64,000 nt of DNA, from contig MAAI01000087.1 of NCBI GenBank assembly GCA_002163115.1, forward strand, positions 1 to 64,000. The letters are read 5' to 3'. The notes under the pieces are model-generated. The model was not told where the DNA came from. It did not search any database and saw only the letters and a program-made list of their open reading frames with translations. The stretch comes from Methylophaga sp. 41_12_T18. Its GTDB lineage: Bacteria > Pseudomonadota > Gammaproteobacteria > Nitrosococcales > Methylophagaceae. The position numbers and the translations under genes were made by a program. Positions 44,099 through 53,625 of the stretch are shown piece after piece; positions within the stretch are counted from its first letter, which is position 1, and the number at the start of each line of letters is the position of its first letter.

Positions 44099-45823
44099 GT
44101 GGTTGCAAAGCTCAATATTGATGTTGGTTCTTGTTCAGTTAAAGGTCTTAAGGAAGAGAATCAAGATTCTCTAGGCCACTTTATTCCTGACAATATAAAC
44201 TTGTTAACCGGCAAAGGCATTGCCTGTGCATTGGCGGATGGCGTTAGCAGTAGTGCTGAAGCAAAGCAAGCCAGCCAGTGCTGTGTGACCGGTTTCTTAG
44301 AAGATTATTTTAGTACACCTGATTCATGGTCAGTAAAAAAATCAGGTGGCAAAGTACTAACAGCCATTAACAATTGGCTCTATAGTCAGAGCAATCAGTT
44401 TCAAGATACATCCAGAGGCTTAGTCAGTACCTTTTCTGCCTTAGTATTAAAATCAACAACGGCACATTTGTTTCATGTGGGTGATAGTCGAATTTATTTG
44501 CTTCGAGATAATAATCTAGAACAATTAACCACCGATCACCGAATTCAACTACCAGGTGAAAAAGAGTATTTAGCACGTGCCATGGGCGTCGATTATCGCT
44601 TAGATATTGATTACAAGTCTCTGACAGTTGAAGTAGGTGATGTATTTTTGATTACCACTGATGGTGTCCATGATTTTGTAGCAGATAAAGATATTTTGAA
44701 GCTGTTAACTTCTGGCGAAGTTGATTTAGCAAAGATGAGTGATAGCTTGGTCACCTTGTCTTTAGATCATGACAGCAGTGATAACGTCAGTTGCCAGTTG
44801 ATTAGGGTAACTGAGTTACCTTCACAAGATGCTGATGAAGTATTTTCGCAATTAACCGAGTTACCGTTTCCTCCTGAATTATATGAAGGTGTGATTCTTG
44901 ATGGTTATCGTGTCACAAGAGAGTTGCATGCCAGTTCAACCAGTCAGCTTTATTTGGCGGTTGATACTGAGACTGATGAAAAAGTGGTGATAAAAACACC
45001 ATCAGTTAACTTTGAAGACGACCCTGCTTATTTAGAACGCTTTCAGTTAGAAGAGTGGGCGGGCCGTCGTATTGATAGTCCCCATGTTATTCGTACTATA
45101 GACCAACAACGGCCACGCCGCTTTATGTATTACGTGATGGAATATATAGAAGGTAAAACTTTAGAACAATGGATGGTGGATCAAAAAGAAGTCGATCTCA
45201 CGGTTATTAGAAATATTGTGTCGCAAACAATTTCTGGCTTACGGGCTTTTCACCGTATGGATATGCTGCATCAAGATCTGAAACCTGGCAACATTATGAT
45301 TACCGGTGAAGGTTTGGTTAAACTTGTCGATTTTGGTTCCACTAAAATTGCCGGCATTGCTGATATTTCAACTCCCGTTGAGCGTAGTGAATTACTGGGT
45401 ACCAAAAATTATACGGCGCCAGAGTATTTACTCGGTGAGTCAGGCACAACACGTTCAGATATGTTTTCTTTAGGTTGCATCATTTATGAAATGATTACTA
45501 AAAAGCTACCTTTTGGCAATGCTTTATCACGCTCATCCGATCAAGCGTCGTTGCGTAAGTTAAAGTATCAGCCGATCAGTAACCATGTGAGCAATATTCC
45601 GCATTGGATGGATAAGGCAATACGTACGGCGGTACAGGTAAATCCAGACAATCGCTATGAAAAATTATCGGAACTTGAAGCGGATTTACGCAAACCAAAT
45701 TCGAGCTACCTTAAAGAAGATAGCGTCCCTTTAATTGAACGAAACCCAGTGGTTTTTTGGCGGACAACATCGCTAGTATTATTTGCTAGTAATTTAATTT
45801 TATTGTACCTATACGTTAAATAG
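44099..45823 (+). CDS. PP2C phosphatase-Ser/Thr protein kinase fusion with C-terminal membrane helix
   Basis: 574 residues from GTG 44,099 (AAAGGA 8 bp upstream); ATG 44,090 is in frame but overlaps that site. Residues about 5-235 are a PP2C-type phosphatase (EENQDSLG, ALADGVSSS, HVGDSRIYLL, TTDGVHDF, SSDNVSCQL). Residues about 265-530 are a Hanks-type kinase with VVIKTP (Lys), LHQDLKPGNIMI (HxD loop) and DFGS; the Gly-rich loop is weak (HASSTSQLYLAV). A single helix FWRTTSLVLFASNLILLYLY ends the protein, so it is tail-anchored facing the cytoplasm. A kinase gene next to nirB/nasA is also known in Pseudomonas (PA1782 region, from memory). Its target in nitrate assimilation is unknown. Confidence 0.9.
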   Translation: MVAKLNIDVGSCSVKGLKEENQDSLGHFIPDNINLLTGKGIACALADGVSSSAEAKQASQCCVTGFLEDYFSTPDSWSVKKSGGKVLTAINNWLYSQSNQFQDTSRGLVSTFSALVLKSTTAHLFHVGDSRIYLLRDNNLEQLTTDHRIQLPGEKEYLARAMGVDYRLDIDYKSLTVEVGDVFLITTDGVHDFVADKDILKLLTSGEVDLAKMSDSLVTLSLDHDSSDNVSCQLIRVTELPSQDADEVFSQLTELPFPPELYEGVILDGYRVTRELHASSTSQLYLAVDTETDEKVVIKTPSVNFEDDPAYLERFQLEEWAGRRIDSPHVIRTIDQQRPRRFMYYVMEYIEGKTLEQWMVDQKEVDLTVIRNIVSQTISGLRAFHRMDMLHQDLKPGNIMITGEGLVKLVDFGSTKIAGIADISTPVERSELLGTKNYTAPEYLLGESGTTRSDMFSLGCIIYEMITKKLPFGNALSRSSDQASLRKLKYQPISNHVSNIPHWMDKAIRTAVQVNPDNRYEKLSELEADLRKPNSSYLKEDSVPLIERNPVVFWRTTSLVLFASNLILLYLYVK

Positions 45824-45838
45824 AACGCTGGCTTTAGG

Positions 45839-48139
45839 CTACTGTTCAAGTGTTATTGGTTGACGTTTGAAATTTAGGCTAGTTAGATCGTCTAAACTCG
45901 ACTCAAGTTGTGTTAACTGTTGTCTGACATGTTCATGCTCACCAGCAAGGTATTTGAACTTAAGTTCGCTAGCTAAGTGATGCATCGTTTGATGTGCTTG
46001 TTCTAAGGTATTTAGCTGGTGTTCAGCGAAGATGTTTTCTTGTCTGGTGCGGCTAAGCCAAGTGCCGCAATGGCATTTATTATGCTCCATAATTGGCCAA
46101 TACATATGTTCATGAGGTGCAGCATTAATATTGGTTTTAAAGTGTCTAAGCCATTGATTGGCACTTATTTTTAATAGTTTTAAATGACTACTTTCAGGGC
46201 TGTGATTGGTACTGCCATATAATAGCCATTCTTCATTTGCTTGATAATTTTTGAGCCAGTTAGGTATTTGTTCCGCTGGTAAAGGTCTAGATATACCATA
46301 GCCCTGTGCTTGTTCGTAGCCCATCAGCAATAGCATCAACCCATGTTCTGTGGTTTCAACACCTTCCGCTATAACTTCACGGTTGAAGGTGTTGGCAAGG
46401 CCGATCACGCCATCGACGATGGCATAGTCGCTAGGGTTATCCAGCATATGAATAACAAAGCTTCGGTCAACTTTAATCACTTTTGCTTTCAAATGACGAA
46501 GGTGGTTGAGTGATGAGTAGCCAGTACCGAAGTCATCCAGTGCAATGCTGATACCTAGTTTATTATGACAGTCGCTAATAATAGCTGTAATGGTAGCTAA
46601 ATTACTCAATGAACTGCTTTCTAAAATCTCTATTTGTAAATATTCAGAATCAACAGATGGTTGGCTAGCTAATGCTGACTCTAATTGTGCGAGAAATAAT
46701 GGGGACTGTAGGTGGTAGGAAGAAATATTAATGCTGATTTCTAGTGCCAGTCCCATTCTTTTCCAGCTAGAAAGTTGATTGATTGCCGTTTGAATAACCC
46801 AGTTACCGATATCAATTTCAATATCAGTGCCATCAATGATCGGGAGAAACTCTGACGGTGGAGTGAGGCCTTTTAATGGGTGTTGCCAACGAATTAATGC
46901 TTCGGCTCCAAAAACATGGCCTGTTTTCATATTAATTTTGGGCTGATAATAGAGACAAAACTCATTATTAATTAAGGCTTGTTGAATTTCTTGCAGTTGC
47001 AGATGTTTTTGCACCGCAAGTTGATCATCTTCAGTACTAAAAAATTGATAACGATTTCGGCCGGAAATCTTAGCTTTATACATTGCTTGGTCGGCATGGC
47101 GTAATAAGGTGTCTGGATCCGAATCATCAGATGGGTAGATAGTAACGCCACTAGATGCACTGATCGACAGTGATATATTTTCTATAATGTAGTTTTGGGC
47201 TAAAGTAGTATGAATTCTGGTTAAGAGCTGCTCACATTCATCTACAGAAGCTAAATTACCCAATAATATAACAAATTCATCACCACCTATGCGTGACACC
47301 GTATCATCTTCACGAATATTAGCCTTGATGCGTTCGGCAACTTCAATAAGTAACTTATCACCGATAATATGACCATATTTATCATTGATGGGTTTGAAAT
47401 GGTCTAAGTCTAAAAAGCATATTGCTAGTAATGATTTGATGTTTTTGCTATGTAGTACGGCCTGTTCAAATCGATTGGTAAAAAAACTGCGGTTAGGAAG
47501 TTTAGTAAGCTCGTCATAATGCGCCATAAATTCGAGCTTTTTTTGTTGCTCTTTATTTTGGGTGATATCGGAAACAAGACAAACATAATGGATACTGTCA
47601 GCATCATCGCTGACTAAGGTTGAAATTGTCAGGCGGACTACAAAAAGTTGGCCGCTTTTTTTACGGCTATATATTTCTCCTTTCCAGTGCTTTTTCTTAT
47701 TGAGAGATCGCCAAATATCAAGGTAGAACTTGGTTTTATCACTATTTGATATTAATAAGTCAATGCTTTTACCGATTAATTCACTACGTTCAAATTGGCT
47801 AAGTAGAGTAAAAGCCGGGTTTATATCGACAATAGTATTATTGATATCAACAATAATTATGCTCTCGTGGGCATCATTAAATACGCGAGTAGCAAGGTGT
47901 ATTTCTTTAGTTTCTGTACGATACTTTTCAAAAAATAAAGCGGTTAGAAAGACAATGACAACAGCAGTCAAACTAAGTGAAATAAGAGATGTGATGAGTA
48001 GTTGGCTGTTGGGCTGATCCGGCCAAAAATAGTACTGGCTGAAGAATAGCAAGCAGGCCACGCTGCTCATTAAAAAGCTGCAAGCGGATACAAAATGCCA
48101 GAACGGCATCTGTTTTACATAACAGCTGAGTTTTACCAT
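45839..48139 (-). CDS. PAS-GGDEF-EAL protein with C-terminal CZB zinc-binding domain
   Basis: 766 residues. Two membrane helices (about 15-35 and 47-70), a PAS domain (about 80-195), GGDEF domain with intact RIGGDEFVILL, EAL domain with GAEALIRW, DDFGTGYSSLNHL and EGVETTEH, all looking catalytically competent, then residues about 660-755 with the CZB pattern (HMYWPIMEHNKCHCGTWL with conserved His/Cys and Trp). CZB domains bind zinc in chemoreceptors and some diguanylate cyclases such as DgcZ and make activity zinc- or oxidant-sensitive. It therefore may make or degrade cyclic di-GMP in response to zinc. It converges with the kinase gene 15 bp away. Confidence 0.88.
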   Translation of the reverse strand: MVKLSCYVKQMPFWHFVSACSFLMSSVACLLFFSQYYFWPDQPNSQLLITSLISLSLTAVVIVFLTALFFEKYRTETKEIHLATRVFNDAHESIIIVDINNTIVDINPAFTLLSQFERSELIGKSIDLLISNSDKTKFYLDIWRSLNKKKHWKGEIYSRKKSGQLFVVRLTISTLVSDDADSIHYVCLVSDITQNKEQQKKLEFMAHYDELTKLPNRSFFTNRFEQAVLHSKNIKSLLAICFLDLDHFKPINDKYGHIIGDKLLIEVAERIKANIREDDTVSRIGGDEFVILLGNLASVDECEQLLTRIHTTLAQNYIIENISLSISASSGVTIYPSDDSDPDTLLRHADQAMYKAKISGRNRYQFFSTEDDQLAVQKHLQLQEIQQALINNEFCLYYQPKINMKTGHVFGAEALIRWQHPLKGLTPPSEFLPIIDGTDIEIDIGNWVIQTAINQLSSWKRMGLALEISINISSYHLQSPLFLAQLESALASQPSVDSEYLQIEILESSSLSNLATITAIISDCHNKLGISIALDDFGTGYSSLNHLRHLKAKVIKVDRSFVIHMLDNPSDYAIVDGVIGLANTFNREVIAEGVETTEHGLMLLLMGYEQAQGYGISRPLPAEQIPNWLKNYQANEEWLLYGSTNHSPESSHLKLLKISANQWLRHFKTNINAAPHEHMYWPIMEHNKCHCGTWLSRTRQENIFAEHQLNTLEQAHQTMHHLASELKFKYLAGEHEHVRQQLTQLESSLDDLTSLNFKRQPITLEQ

Positions 48140-48284
48140 ACTGCATCCTGCCTTAATAATAACAATTTACATGAGATGGTTTAGCTTTATAAAATTAGAT
48201 GAAAATAATAAGGTGTTTCGTTATGGATGTCTATTTATTTGATTTGAAAGATAAATTTAAATAATTAGTTAATGTTTATAGGAT

Positions 48285-50411
48285 TCAAGTAGCTTTCATT
48301 ATTTCCTCAACGGGTAAAGGTTTGCTGATACCGTAGCCTTGAGCGTGGTCAACACCTATAGCACTAAGTATGCTTTTAATGTCGGCATTTTCTACAAATT
48401 CAGCAATGGTATGCATACCCATCACTTGGCCTATTTCATTGATAGATTTGACCATGGCCCGGTCTATGGGATCGTGGACAATATTTTTGACAAACATGCC
48501 ATCAATTTTTAGGAAGTCGACCGGTAAGTTTTTTAAATAACCAAATGAAGATAAACCACTGCCAAAGTCATCAAGTGCAAACCGACAGCCTAGCTCTTTC
48601 ATTTTTGCAATAAACAAGGTTGCAGAGCTCAGGTTAGTTATCGCTGCTGTTTCAGTAATCTCAAAGCAGATTTTTTTGGGTGATATTGTTGTATGTTTAA
48701 ATTTTTCAACGATCAGTTCTTGAAAGTTCATATCGGTTAAAGACTGGCCTGATAAGTTGATGGAGCAAAAGTCGACGTGCTCAACAAACCGAGGATTTGT
48801 TTCTAACAATTCAAACGCGGTGGTCACTACCCATGAGTCTAATTTAGATATTAAATTATAGCGTTCTGCAGGCGGTAAAAAAGCACCTGGAGGAATGATT
48901 TCTCCTTTTTCATCAATCATCCTAATTAAAAATTCGTAATGCATTTTATGACTGTTATTTAGAGGCACGATTGCTTGTGCATAAAGACAGAAGCGGTTTT
49001 CAATAATCGCTTTATTGATACGCGTGACCCATTGCATTTCACCATGACGTTGTGCAATCTCAGCATCGCCTAGATCATGGACATGGACACGGTTACGGCC
49101 ATTATCTTTGGCTACATAACAGGCTGCATCAGCATGTTTTAATAGTTCACTCAGGTTGGGGCTATTTTTGGTTATAGCAACTAAGCCGATGCTAACCCCC
49201 AACTTAAAACTATAGTCTTGCCATGAAAATTGATAGTCCTGGATAGCTTTTAATATTGCCATTGATACGCGGTGTGCATCATCTAAGGAACAATGTTCCA
49301 TTAATACGCCAAACTCATCCCCCCCCAGGCGAGCTAAAGTATCTCGTTGTCTCACTGTGCTTTGCAGCAGGGCAGCAATTTGGCGGAGCATTTCATCACC
49401 TGCACTATGGCCACAGGTATCGTTAATAATTTTGAACTGATCTAAATCCATAAAACATAAAGCATGTACGCCGTCATCATCTGGTTTCAGGTTAGCAAGT
49501 AGTCGATCGGTTCGGCGTTCAAATTCATGACGATTTATTAAACCGGTTAATGCATCATGTGAAGCCTGAAAACTCAATTTTTCAGACAGTTCATATTCAT
49601 GACTAACGTCATCTTGAATGCAGATGAAATGAGTGATCGGACCTTCAGAGCTTTTAACACTAGAAATGGAATTACGAGCGCGGTAAAGGCTGCCATCTTT
49701 TTTCTTATTATTAAATTCACCTTTCCACTCTTTACCCGCTGAAATGGTGCGCCATAATTTTGTATAGGTAGCTGCTGGTGTTGCTGATGATTGTAAAAAA
49801 CGTGTTTTTTTACCTAACACTTCTGCTTGTTGGTAACCGGTCGTAGTTGAGAACTTCGGATTTACATATTCAATACGTCCCTTATTATCGGTGATAATGA
49901 CACTTGAAGAGCAGGCATCTACAGCACGAGATAGTTTTAATAGGTTGTCATTGCTGGTTTGTAACTGCCTATTTAATAAAGCGAGCTGATTAGACTTCTC
50001 AGCTAAACTAGCTTCAGTGTGTTTGCGTGCAGTGATATCTCTGACAATAGCGATAATATCGTTGCTACTTGGATGTGGTGTCAGCCTGGCTTCAAACTGT
50101 TTCACCTGCTTTGATATTTCTAGCGAATAATCAAAGCTAACCAGCTGCTTACTTTCTTTAACTAAGCTCAGGTTATAGGCAAACTTTTCAGCTGTGGCTG
50201 CCGGCAGAATGTCTTGCATTTTATTGCCCAGAAATGACTCAGGTGGAACGTAGAGTTCAGATGATGTTTTGCAGTGATAGTCTTTGATGGTGCCATCTAC
50301 AGACATTAAGAAAAAAATATCAGGTAATACTTGAAATACGGAGTCTAAGAGGGATTTACAGTCTGTATTTTCAATAGTGTCACTAATTAAAAAATTGGAA
50401 GAATCAGACAT
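48285..50411 (-). CDS. PAS-PAS-GGDEF-EAL cyclic di-GMP signalling protein
   Basis: 708 residues without membrane helix. PAS 1 about 20-130, a short coiled coil (about 135-165), PAS 2 about 165-280 with a PAC motif, GGDEF domain with ARLGGDEFGVLM, and EAL domain with DDFGSGLSSFGYL and AEFVEN. The name-giving EAL motif reads EFL (YEFLIRM), a substitution seen in many PAS-GGDEF-EAL proteins, so phosphodiesterase activity is likely but not assured. A run of eight C (49,319-49,326) encodes the two Gly of GGDEF. It lies upstream of, and divergent from, the polysaccharide synthase cluster. Confidence 0.88.
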   Translation of the reverse strand: MSDSSNFLISDTIENTDCKSLLDSVFQVLPDIFFLMSVDGTIKDYHCKTSSELYVPPESFLGNKMQDILPAATAEKFAYNLSLVKESKQLVSFDYSLEISKQVKQFEARLTPHPSSNDIIAIVRDITARKHTEASLAEKSNQLALLNRQLQTSNDNLLKLSRAVDACSSSVIITDNKGRIEYVNPKFSTTTGYQQAEVLGKKTRFLQSSATPAATYTKLWRTISAGKEWKGEFNNKKKDGSLYRARNSISSVKSSEGPITHFICIQDDVSHEYELSEKLSFQASHDALTGLINRHEFERRTDRLLANLKPDDDGVHALCFMDLDQFKIINDTCGHSAGDEMLRQIAALLQSTVRQRDTLARLGGDEFGVLMEHCSLDDAHRVSMAILKAIQDYQFSWQDYSFKLGVSIGLVAITKNSPNLSELLKHADAACYVAKDNGRNRVHVHDLGDAEIAQRHGEMQWVTRINKAIIENRFCLYAQAIVPLNNSHKMHYEFLIRMIDEKGEIIPPGAFLPPAERYNLISKLDSWVVTTAFELLETNPRFVEHVDFCSINLSGQSLTDMNFQELIVEKFKHTTISPKKICFEITETAAITNLSSATLFIAKMKELGCRFALDDFGSGLSSFGYLKNLPVDFLKIDGMFVKNIVHDPIDRAMVKSINEIGQVMGMHTIAEFVENADIKSILSAIGVDHAQGYGISKPLPVEEIMKAT

Positions 50412-50932
50412 AATAATAGCGTCTAATCAATGACTTAATAGTAAATGGTTTGGTTGTTAAATTATTCATCATAAAATAACGCAAGCAAAATTAACGCCAT
50501 ATCATTATTTGGGTTACTTGAAATAAGAATGAAATTTGCCTGCAAGTAGACGTGCTGGGAGCTAGGCCAAGTAATATTCTTATATTCAGTGAGATAGAAT
50601 AGGTGAGAACTGTTAGCTCGCTGACTGGCTGAATAAACCAAATTATGCCGACTTTATGGGAGAGGCAAGACCACAGTAGCCAAGTTGACCAATGAAGCAT
50701 GGCATGCACACTAATGAATTTTAAGTCCTTGAAACCATATGGTTACGGTAAGGGATTACTTTGGGGCGAACGCATAAATTCTTGCTAGAGACAGGATACT
50801 GCCATAGTTTGTCGGGGCCATGATCGTTGCCATAATTAAATGTTCATACAGTAGGTTTGTCGTATTCGTTCGAATACTAAACATTAAATTTATTATGTTA
50901 GGATATTAGAACGGTAGGATGGTAGGACAGTT
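50412..50932. other. Divergent regulatory gap between GGDEF-EAL gene and wecB
   Basis: 521 bp with no credible gene; a short ORF on the - strand (50,491-50,709) has no recognisable features. Near the wecB side are a 16-bp palindrome at 50,862-50,877, a -10-like TATTAT at 50,891-50,896, and GGTAGGAT/GGTAGGAC direct repeats just before the start codon that include the ribosome-binding site. Confidence 0.5.
50862..50877. promoter_or_regulatory. Palindrome, possible operator of the synthase cluster
   Basis: GTATTCG-TT-CGAATAC, perfect 7-bp arms. It ends 13 bp before TATTAT (50,891-50,896) and would overlap the -35 region of that putative promoter, 55 bp before the wecB start. Regulator unknown. 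Confidence 0.45.
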
Positions 50933-52066
50933 ATGATGCTGACTTTTCTGAATATTATCGGAACTCGACCTGAAGCTATTAAAATGGCTCCGGTTATCCA
51001 TGCGCAGAGAGGTTTTTCAGACTCCATCCATCCCTTTGTTTGTTCGACTGGCCAACACCGCCAAATGCTTGATGATGCTTTTCAGTTTTTTGATATCAAG
51101 CCAGATTATGAACTTGCTGTGATGCAAGGTGATCAATCACTGTCGATACTAACTGCTAGCTTATTAGAATCACTAAATAAGGTGGTGATAGATGCAAAGC
51201 CAGATTGGATCCTTGCTCAAGGAGACACGACCTCGGTAATGACTTCAGCTCTGGTCGCGTTCTATCATAGAATTCCATTTGCTCATGTGGAAGCCGGGCT
51301 AAGAACTGGCAATATCTACTCGCCATTTCCAGAAGAAATGAATCGTATCATCGCTGATAAGGTTGCTGCATTGTTATTTGCACCGACTTCTCATGCGAAA
51401 CAACAACTGATTAACCGTGGCCTTAATGAAGAACGAATTTTCGTAACCGGCAATACCATCATCGATGCCTTGCATATGGTGACAAAAACTCCTTATTCAT
51501 GGGAACAAGGCCAACTTGCATCTATTCCACGTGATAAACGTATTGTACTGATAACTGCTCACCGTCGAGAATCATTTGGTGCTCAGATTGAACAGATACA
51601 CAATGCAGTACGAATTCTGGCTAATAGATTTGCAGCTGATGACATTCTATTTGTCTATCCGGTACATCTAAATCCGCGTGTTTATGAACCGGCAAATCGG
51701 ATTCTTGGTAAGACTGACAATGTGATGCTCTTGCCGCCGCTCGATTACCTGTCGCTGGTCAATCTAATGCAAGAGGCTGTATTAGTATTGACGGATTCTG
51801 GCGGTATTCAAGAAGAAGCTCCCACCTTTGGAAAACCAGTACTGGTTTTGCGTAATGACACTGAGCGTCCTGAAGGTGTAACTGCTGGTGTTTCCCGGCT
51901 AGTCGGCACTTCCACCGATGTTATTGTTGAAGCAGTGACTGAATTACTCACTAATCAGCAGGCATATGATGCCATGGCACAACCAAAAAACCCATATGGT
52001 GATGGCATGGCAGCACAACGAATTGTGCAGGCTATTCTTACTCATCGTGGTGAAGGAGCGTCATGA
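50933..52066 (+). CDS. wecB: UDP-N-acetylglucosamine 2-epimerase (non-hydrolysing)
   Basis: 377 residues, standard length. FLNIIGTRPEAIKMAPV, AQGDTTSVM, FAHVEAGLRTG and LTDSGGIQEEAP are the defining motifs. It interconverts UDP-GlcNAc and UDP-ManNAc in the cytoplasm. TAGGAC precedes ATG 50,933 (a second ATG follows directly). Its stop overlaps the GT2 synthase start by 4 bp, so it probably supplies the donor sugar UDP-ManNAc for the polymer made by that enzyme. No UDP-ManNAc dehydrogenase gene is near; the ugd gene at 24,981 is for UDP-glucose. Confidence 0.95.
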   Translation: MMLTFLNIIGTRPEAIKMAPVIHAQRGFSDSIHPFVCSTGQHRQMLDDAFQFFDIKPDYELAVMQGDQSLSILTASLLESLNKVVIDAKPDWILAQGDTTSVMTSALVAFYHRIPFAHVEAGLRTGNIYSPFPEEMNRIIADKVAALLFAPTSHAKQQLINRGLNEERIFVTGNTIIDALHMVTKTPYSWEQGQLASIPRDKRIVLITAHRRESFGAQIEQIHNAVRILANRFAADDILFVYPVHLNPRVYEPANRILGKTDNVMLLPPLDYLSLVNLMQEAVLVLTDSGGIQEEAPTFGKPVLVLRNDTERPEGVTAGVSRLVGTSTDVIVEAVTELLTNQQAYDAMAQPKNPYGDGMAAQRIVQAILTHRGEGAS

Positions 52067-53625
52067 GCTTGAGTGTTTTCTTAACGACCATAACGAATTG
52101 GTTGCTGATTAATTATCATGCAATTGCAGTGGCAGGCTGGACTGCTTGGCTGACGTTATTTTTGATCTTGTTTTTTACCATTGGAGTAGTGAGCTCGATC
52201 CGGGTATACCTCCATGCTCGCCATACCATTAGGCATCATATCGATGTGGCGAAACCGACTTTGAAAGAAGTGCAGAAACTAGCTGATAACAAGGGTGAAG
52301 AGCTTCCTTTTATTATAATTATGGTACCAGCAAAGGACGAGTCGAGGGTTATTGCCAATACCATCATCCGTCTTGCACAGATTGATTATCCAACTGAGCG
52401 TTATGCGGTGGCTATCATTACTGATGAACGCGAAAAAAGTGATAACGGTTCCTTGACAACCATAGAAATAGCTAGCGTTTGGGCCGATGATATTAATCGC
52501 GATCTAGCTGCCCCATGGCTCTATGTGATTAATGTGCCAGAGTGGTTTAGCGGCAAGTTTGGCTGCACTGAAAAAACATTCAGTCGTTCTACAAAGGGCC
52601 GGGCTCTTAATTATGCACTGCATTATTTGCACGATGATTGCCGGCTATCACAGGCTGATATGTTGGGAGTTTTAGATGCAGACGGTCGTATACATACCGA
52701 AGTATTACGTGAGGTCGCCTTCAAACGCATAAATAATCGAGCCCAAGTGCTGCAGGGGCCAGTGTTTCAGATATCTAATTACTGGGATGTTACTTTGTCA
52801 GCTAAAGCTGCTGGTATCGAACTATCCATTTATCACCTTTCGTCGCTTGCCCGTCGTCTGCTGAGTAAAAAAATGACCGCTGAATTTCTGGCGGGTACTA
52901 ACTATTTCATTGACTTGCATACGATGATAGATTTGGGCGGCTGGAATGAACAAGCACTTGTGGAAGATGCAGAACTTGGCTTAAGGCTATTTCTCGAAAA
53001 AAATATTAAACCAGAATGGCTCTCCTGTTATGAGATTGAACAGACACCGCCTGATTATCATGTGTATCTGAAACAGCGACAACGTTGGTCACTAGGGCAC
53101 TTTCAGTTGCTGCCAATGATTCGAAATTCAGGACTGCCTATCAGTGGCAAAATCGCATTGTATTGGCGGGTAATGTCGGCGATCTTCAAAAGCCCAGTTG
53201 ATATTGGGCTTCCTGTGTTGGGCTGGATCGCGTTATTGTCCGGCTGGCATCAAGGACTAACGGAGTGGATCAGTTGGGTCATGCTTAGCCTGCTGATATT
53301 TTCATTGTTTGTTTGGGATTTTTTTGGTCGTGGCTACCATATGATCAAAAAATATGCGCCTGGCAAGCAGCGAAACTGGCTTCAGAATCGATTTCATCAG
53401 TTGCACTTTATTATCGCTATGCCATGGTTGATTTTTCTACAGGCCCAGCCACGTTTTGTAGCTATATTTCAGTATCTGACCGGCTTTGACAATGATAGTT
53501 GGGTTAAGACAAAGCGGACAGTTGAAGAGCCGTTGGAGGTCATCCCGAAGTTAGGTGCTAGGAAAGTTGAGATCGACAAGCTAATTGTTGCTGAGCATGA
53601 AAACGTTCATGAAGAAAGATTGTGA
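52063..53625 (+). CDS. Processive GT2 polysaccharide synthase, membrane-bound
   Basis: 520 residues. One or two N-terminal helices (about 20-50), a GT-A domain with IIMVPAKDESRV, VLDADGRI (DxD), EDAELGLRL (TED position) and QRQRWSLGH (QxxRW), then three or four C-terminal helices (about 365-470). The D, DxD, ED, QxxRW set marks processive inverting synthases such as cellulose, hyaluronan and PNAG synthases, which extrude the chain through their own membrane channel. It overlaps wecB and the next gene by 4 bp each. The product is probably a HexNAc polymer; no PilZ domain is fused, so any cyclic di-GMP control would need another protein. Confidence 0.9.
   Translation: MSLSVFLTTITNWLLINYHAIAVAGWTAWLTLFLILFFTIGVVSSIRVYLHARHTIRHHIDVAKPTLKEVQKLADNKGEELPFIIIMVPAKDESRVIANTIIRLAQIDYPTERYAVAIITDEREKSDNGSLTTIEIASVWADDINRDLAAPWLYVINVPEWFSGKFGCTEKTFSRSTKGRALNYALHYLHDDCRLSQADMLGVLDADGRIHTEVLREVAFKRINNRAQVLQGPVFQISNYWDVTLSAKAAGIELSIYHLSSLARRLLSKKMTAEFLAGTNYFIDLHTMIDLGGWNEQALVEDAELGLRLFLEKNIKPEWLSCYEIEQTPPDYHVYLKQRQRWSLGHFQLLPMIRNSGLPISGKIALYWRVMSAIFKSPVDIGLPVLGWIALLSGWHQGLTEWISWVMLSLLIFSLFVWDFFGRGYHMIKKYAPGKQRNWLQNRFHQLHFIIAMPWLIFLQAQPRFVAIFQYLTGFDNDSWVKTKRTVEEPLEVIPKLGARKVEIDKLIVAEHENVHEERL

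Noticed and set aside
50491-50709. 72-codon ORF on the - strand in the gap before wecB
   Set aside because: No family features, no ribosome-binding site and no neighbour logic.
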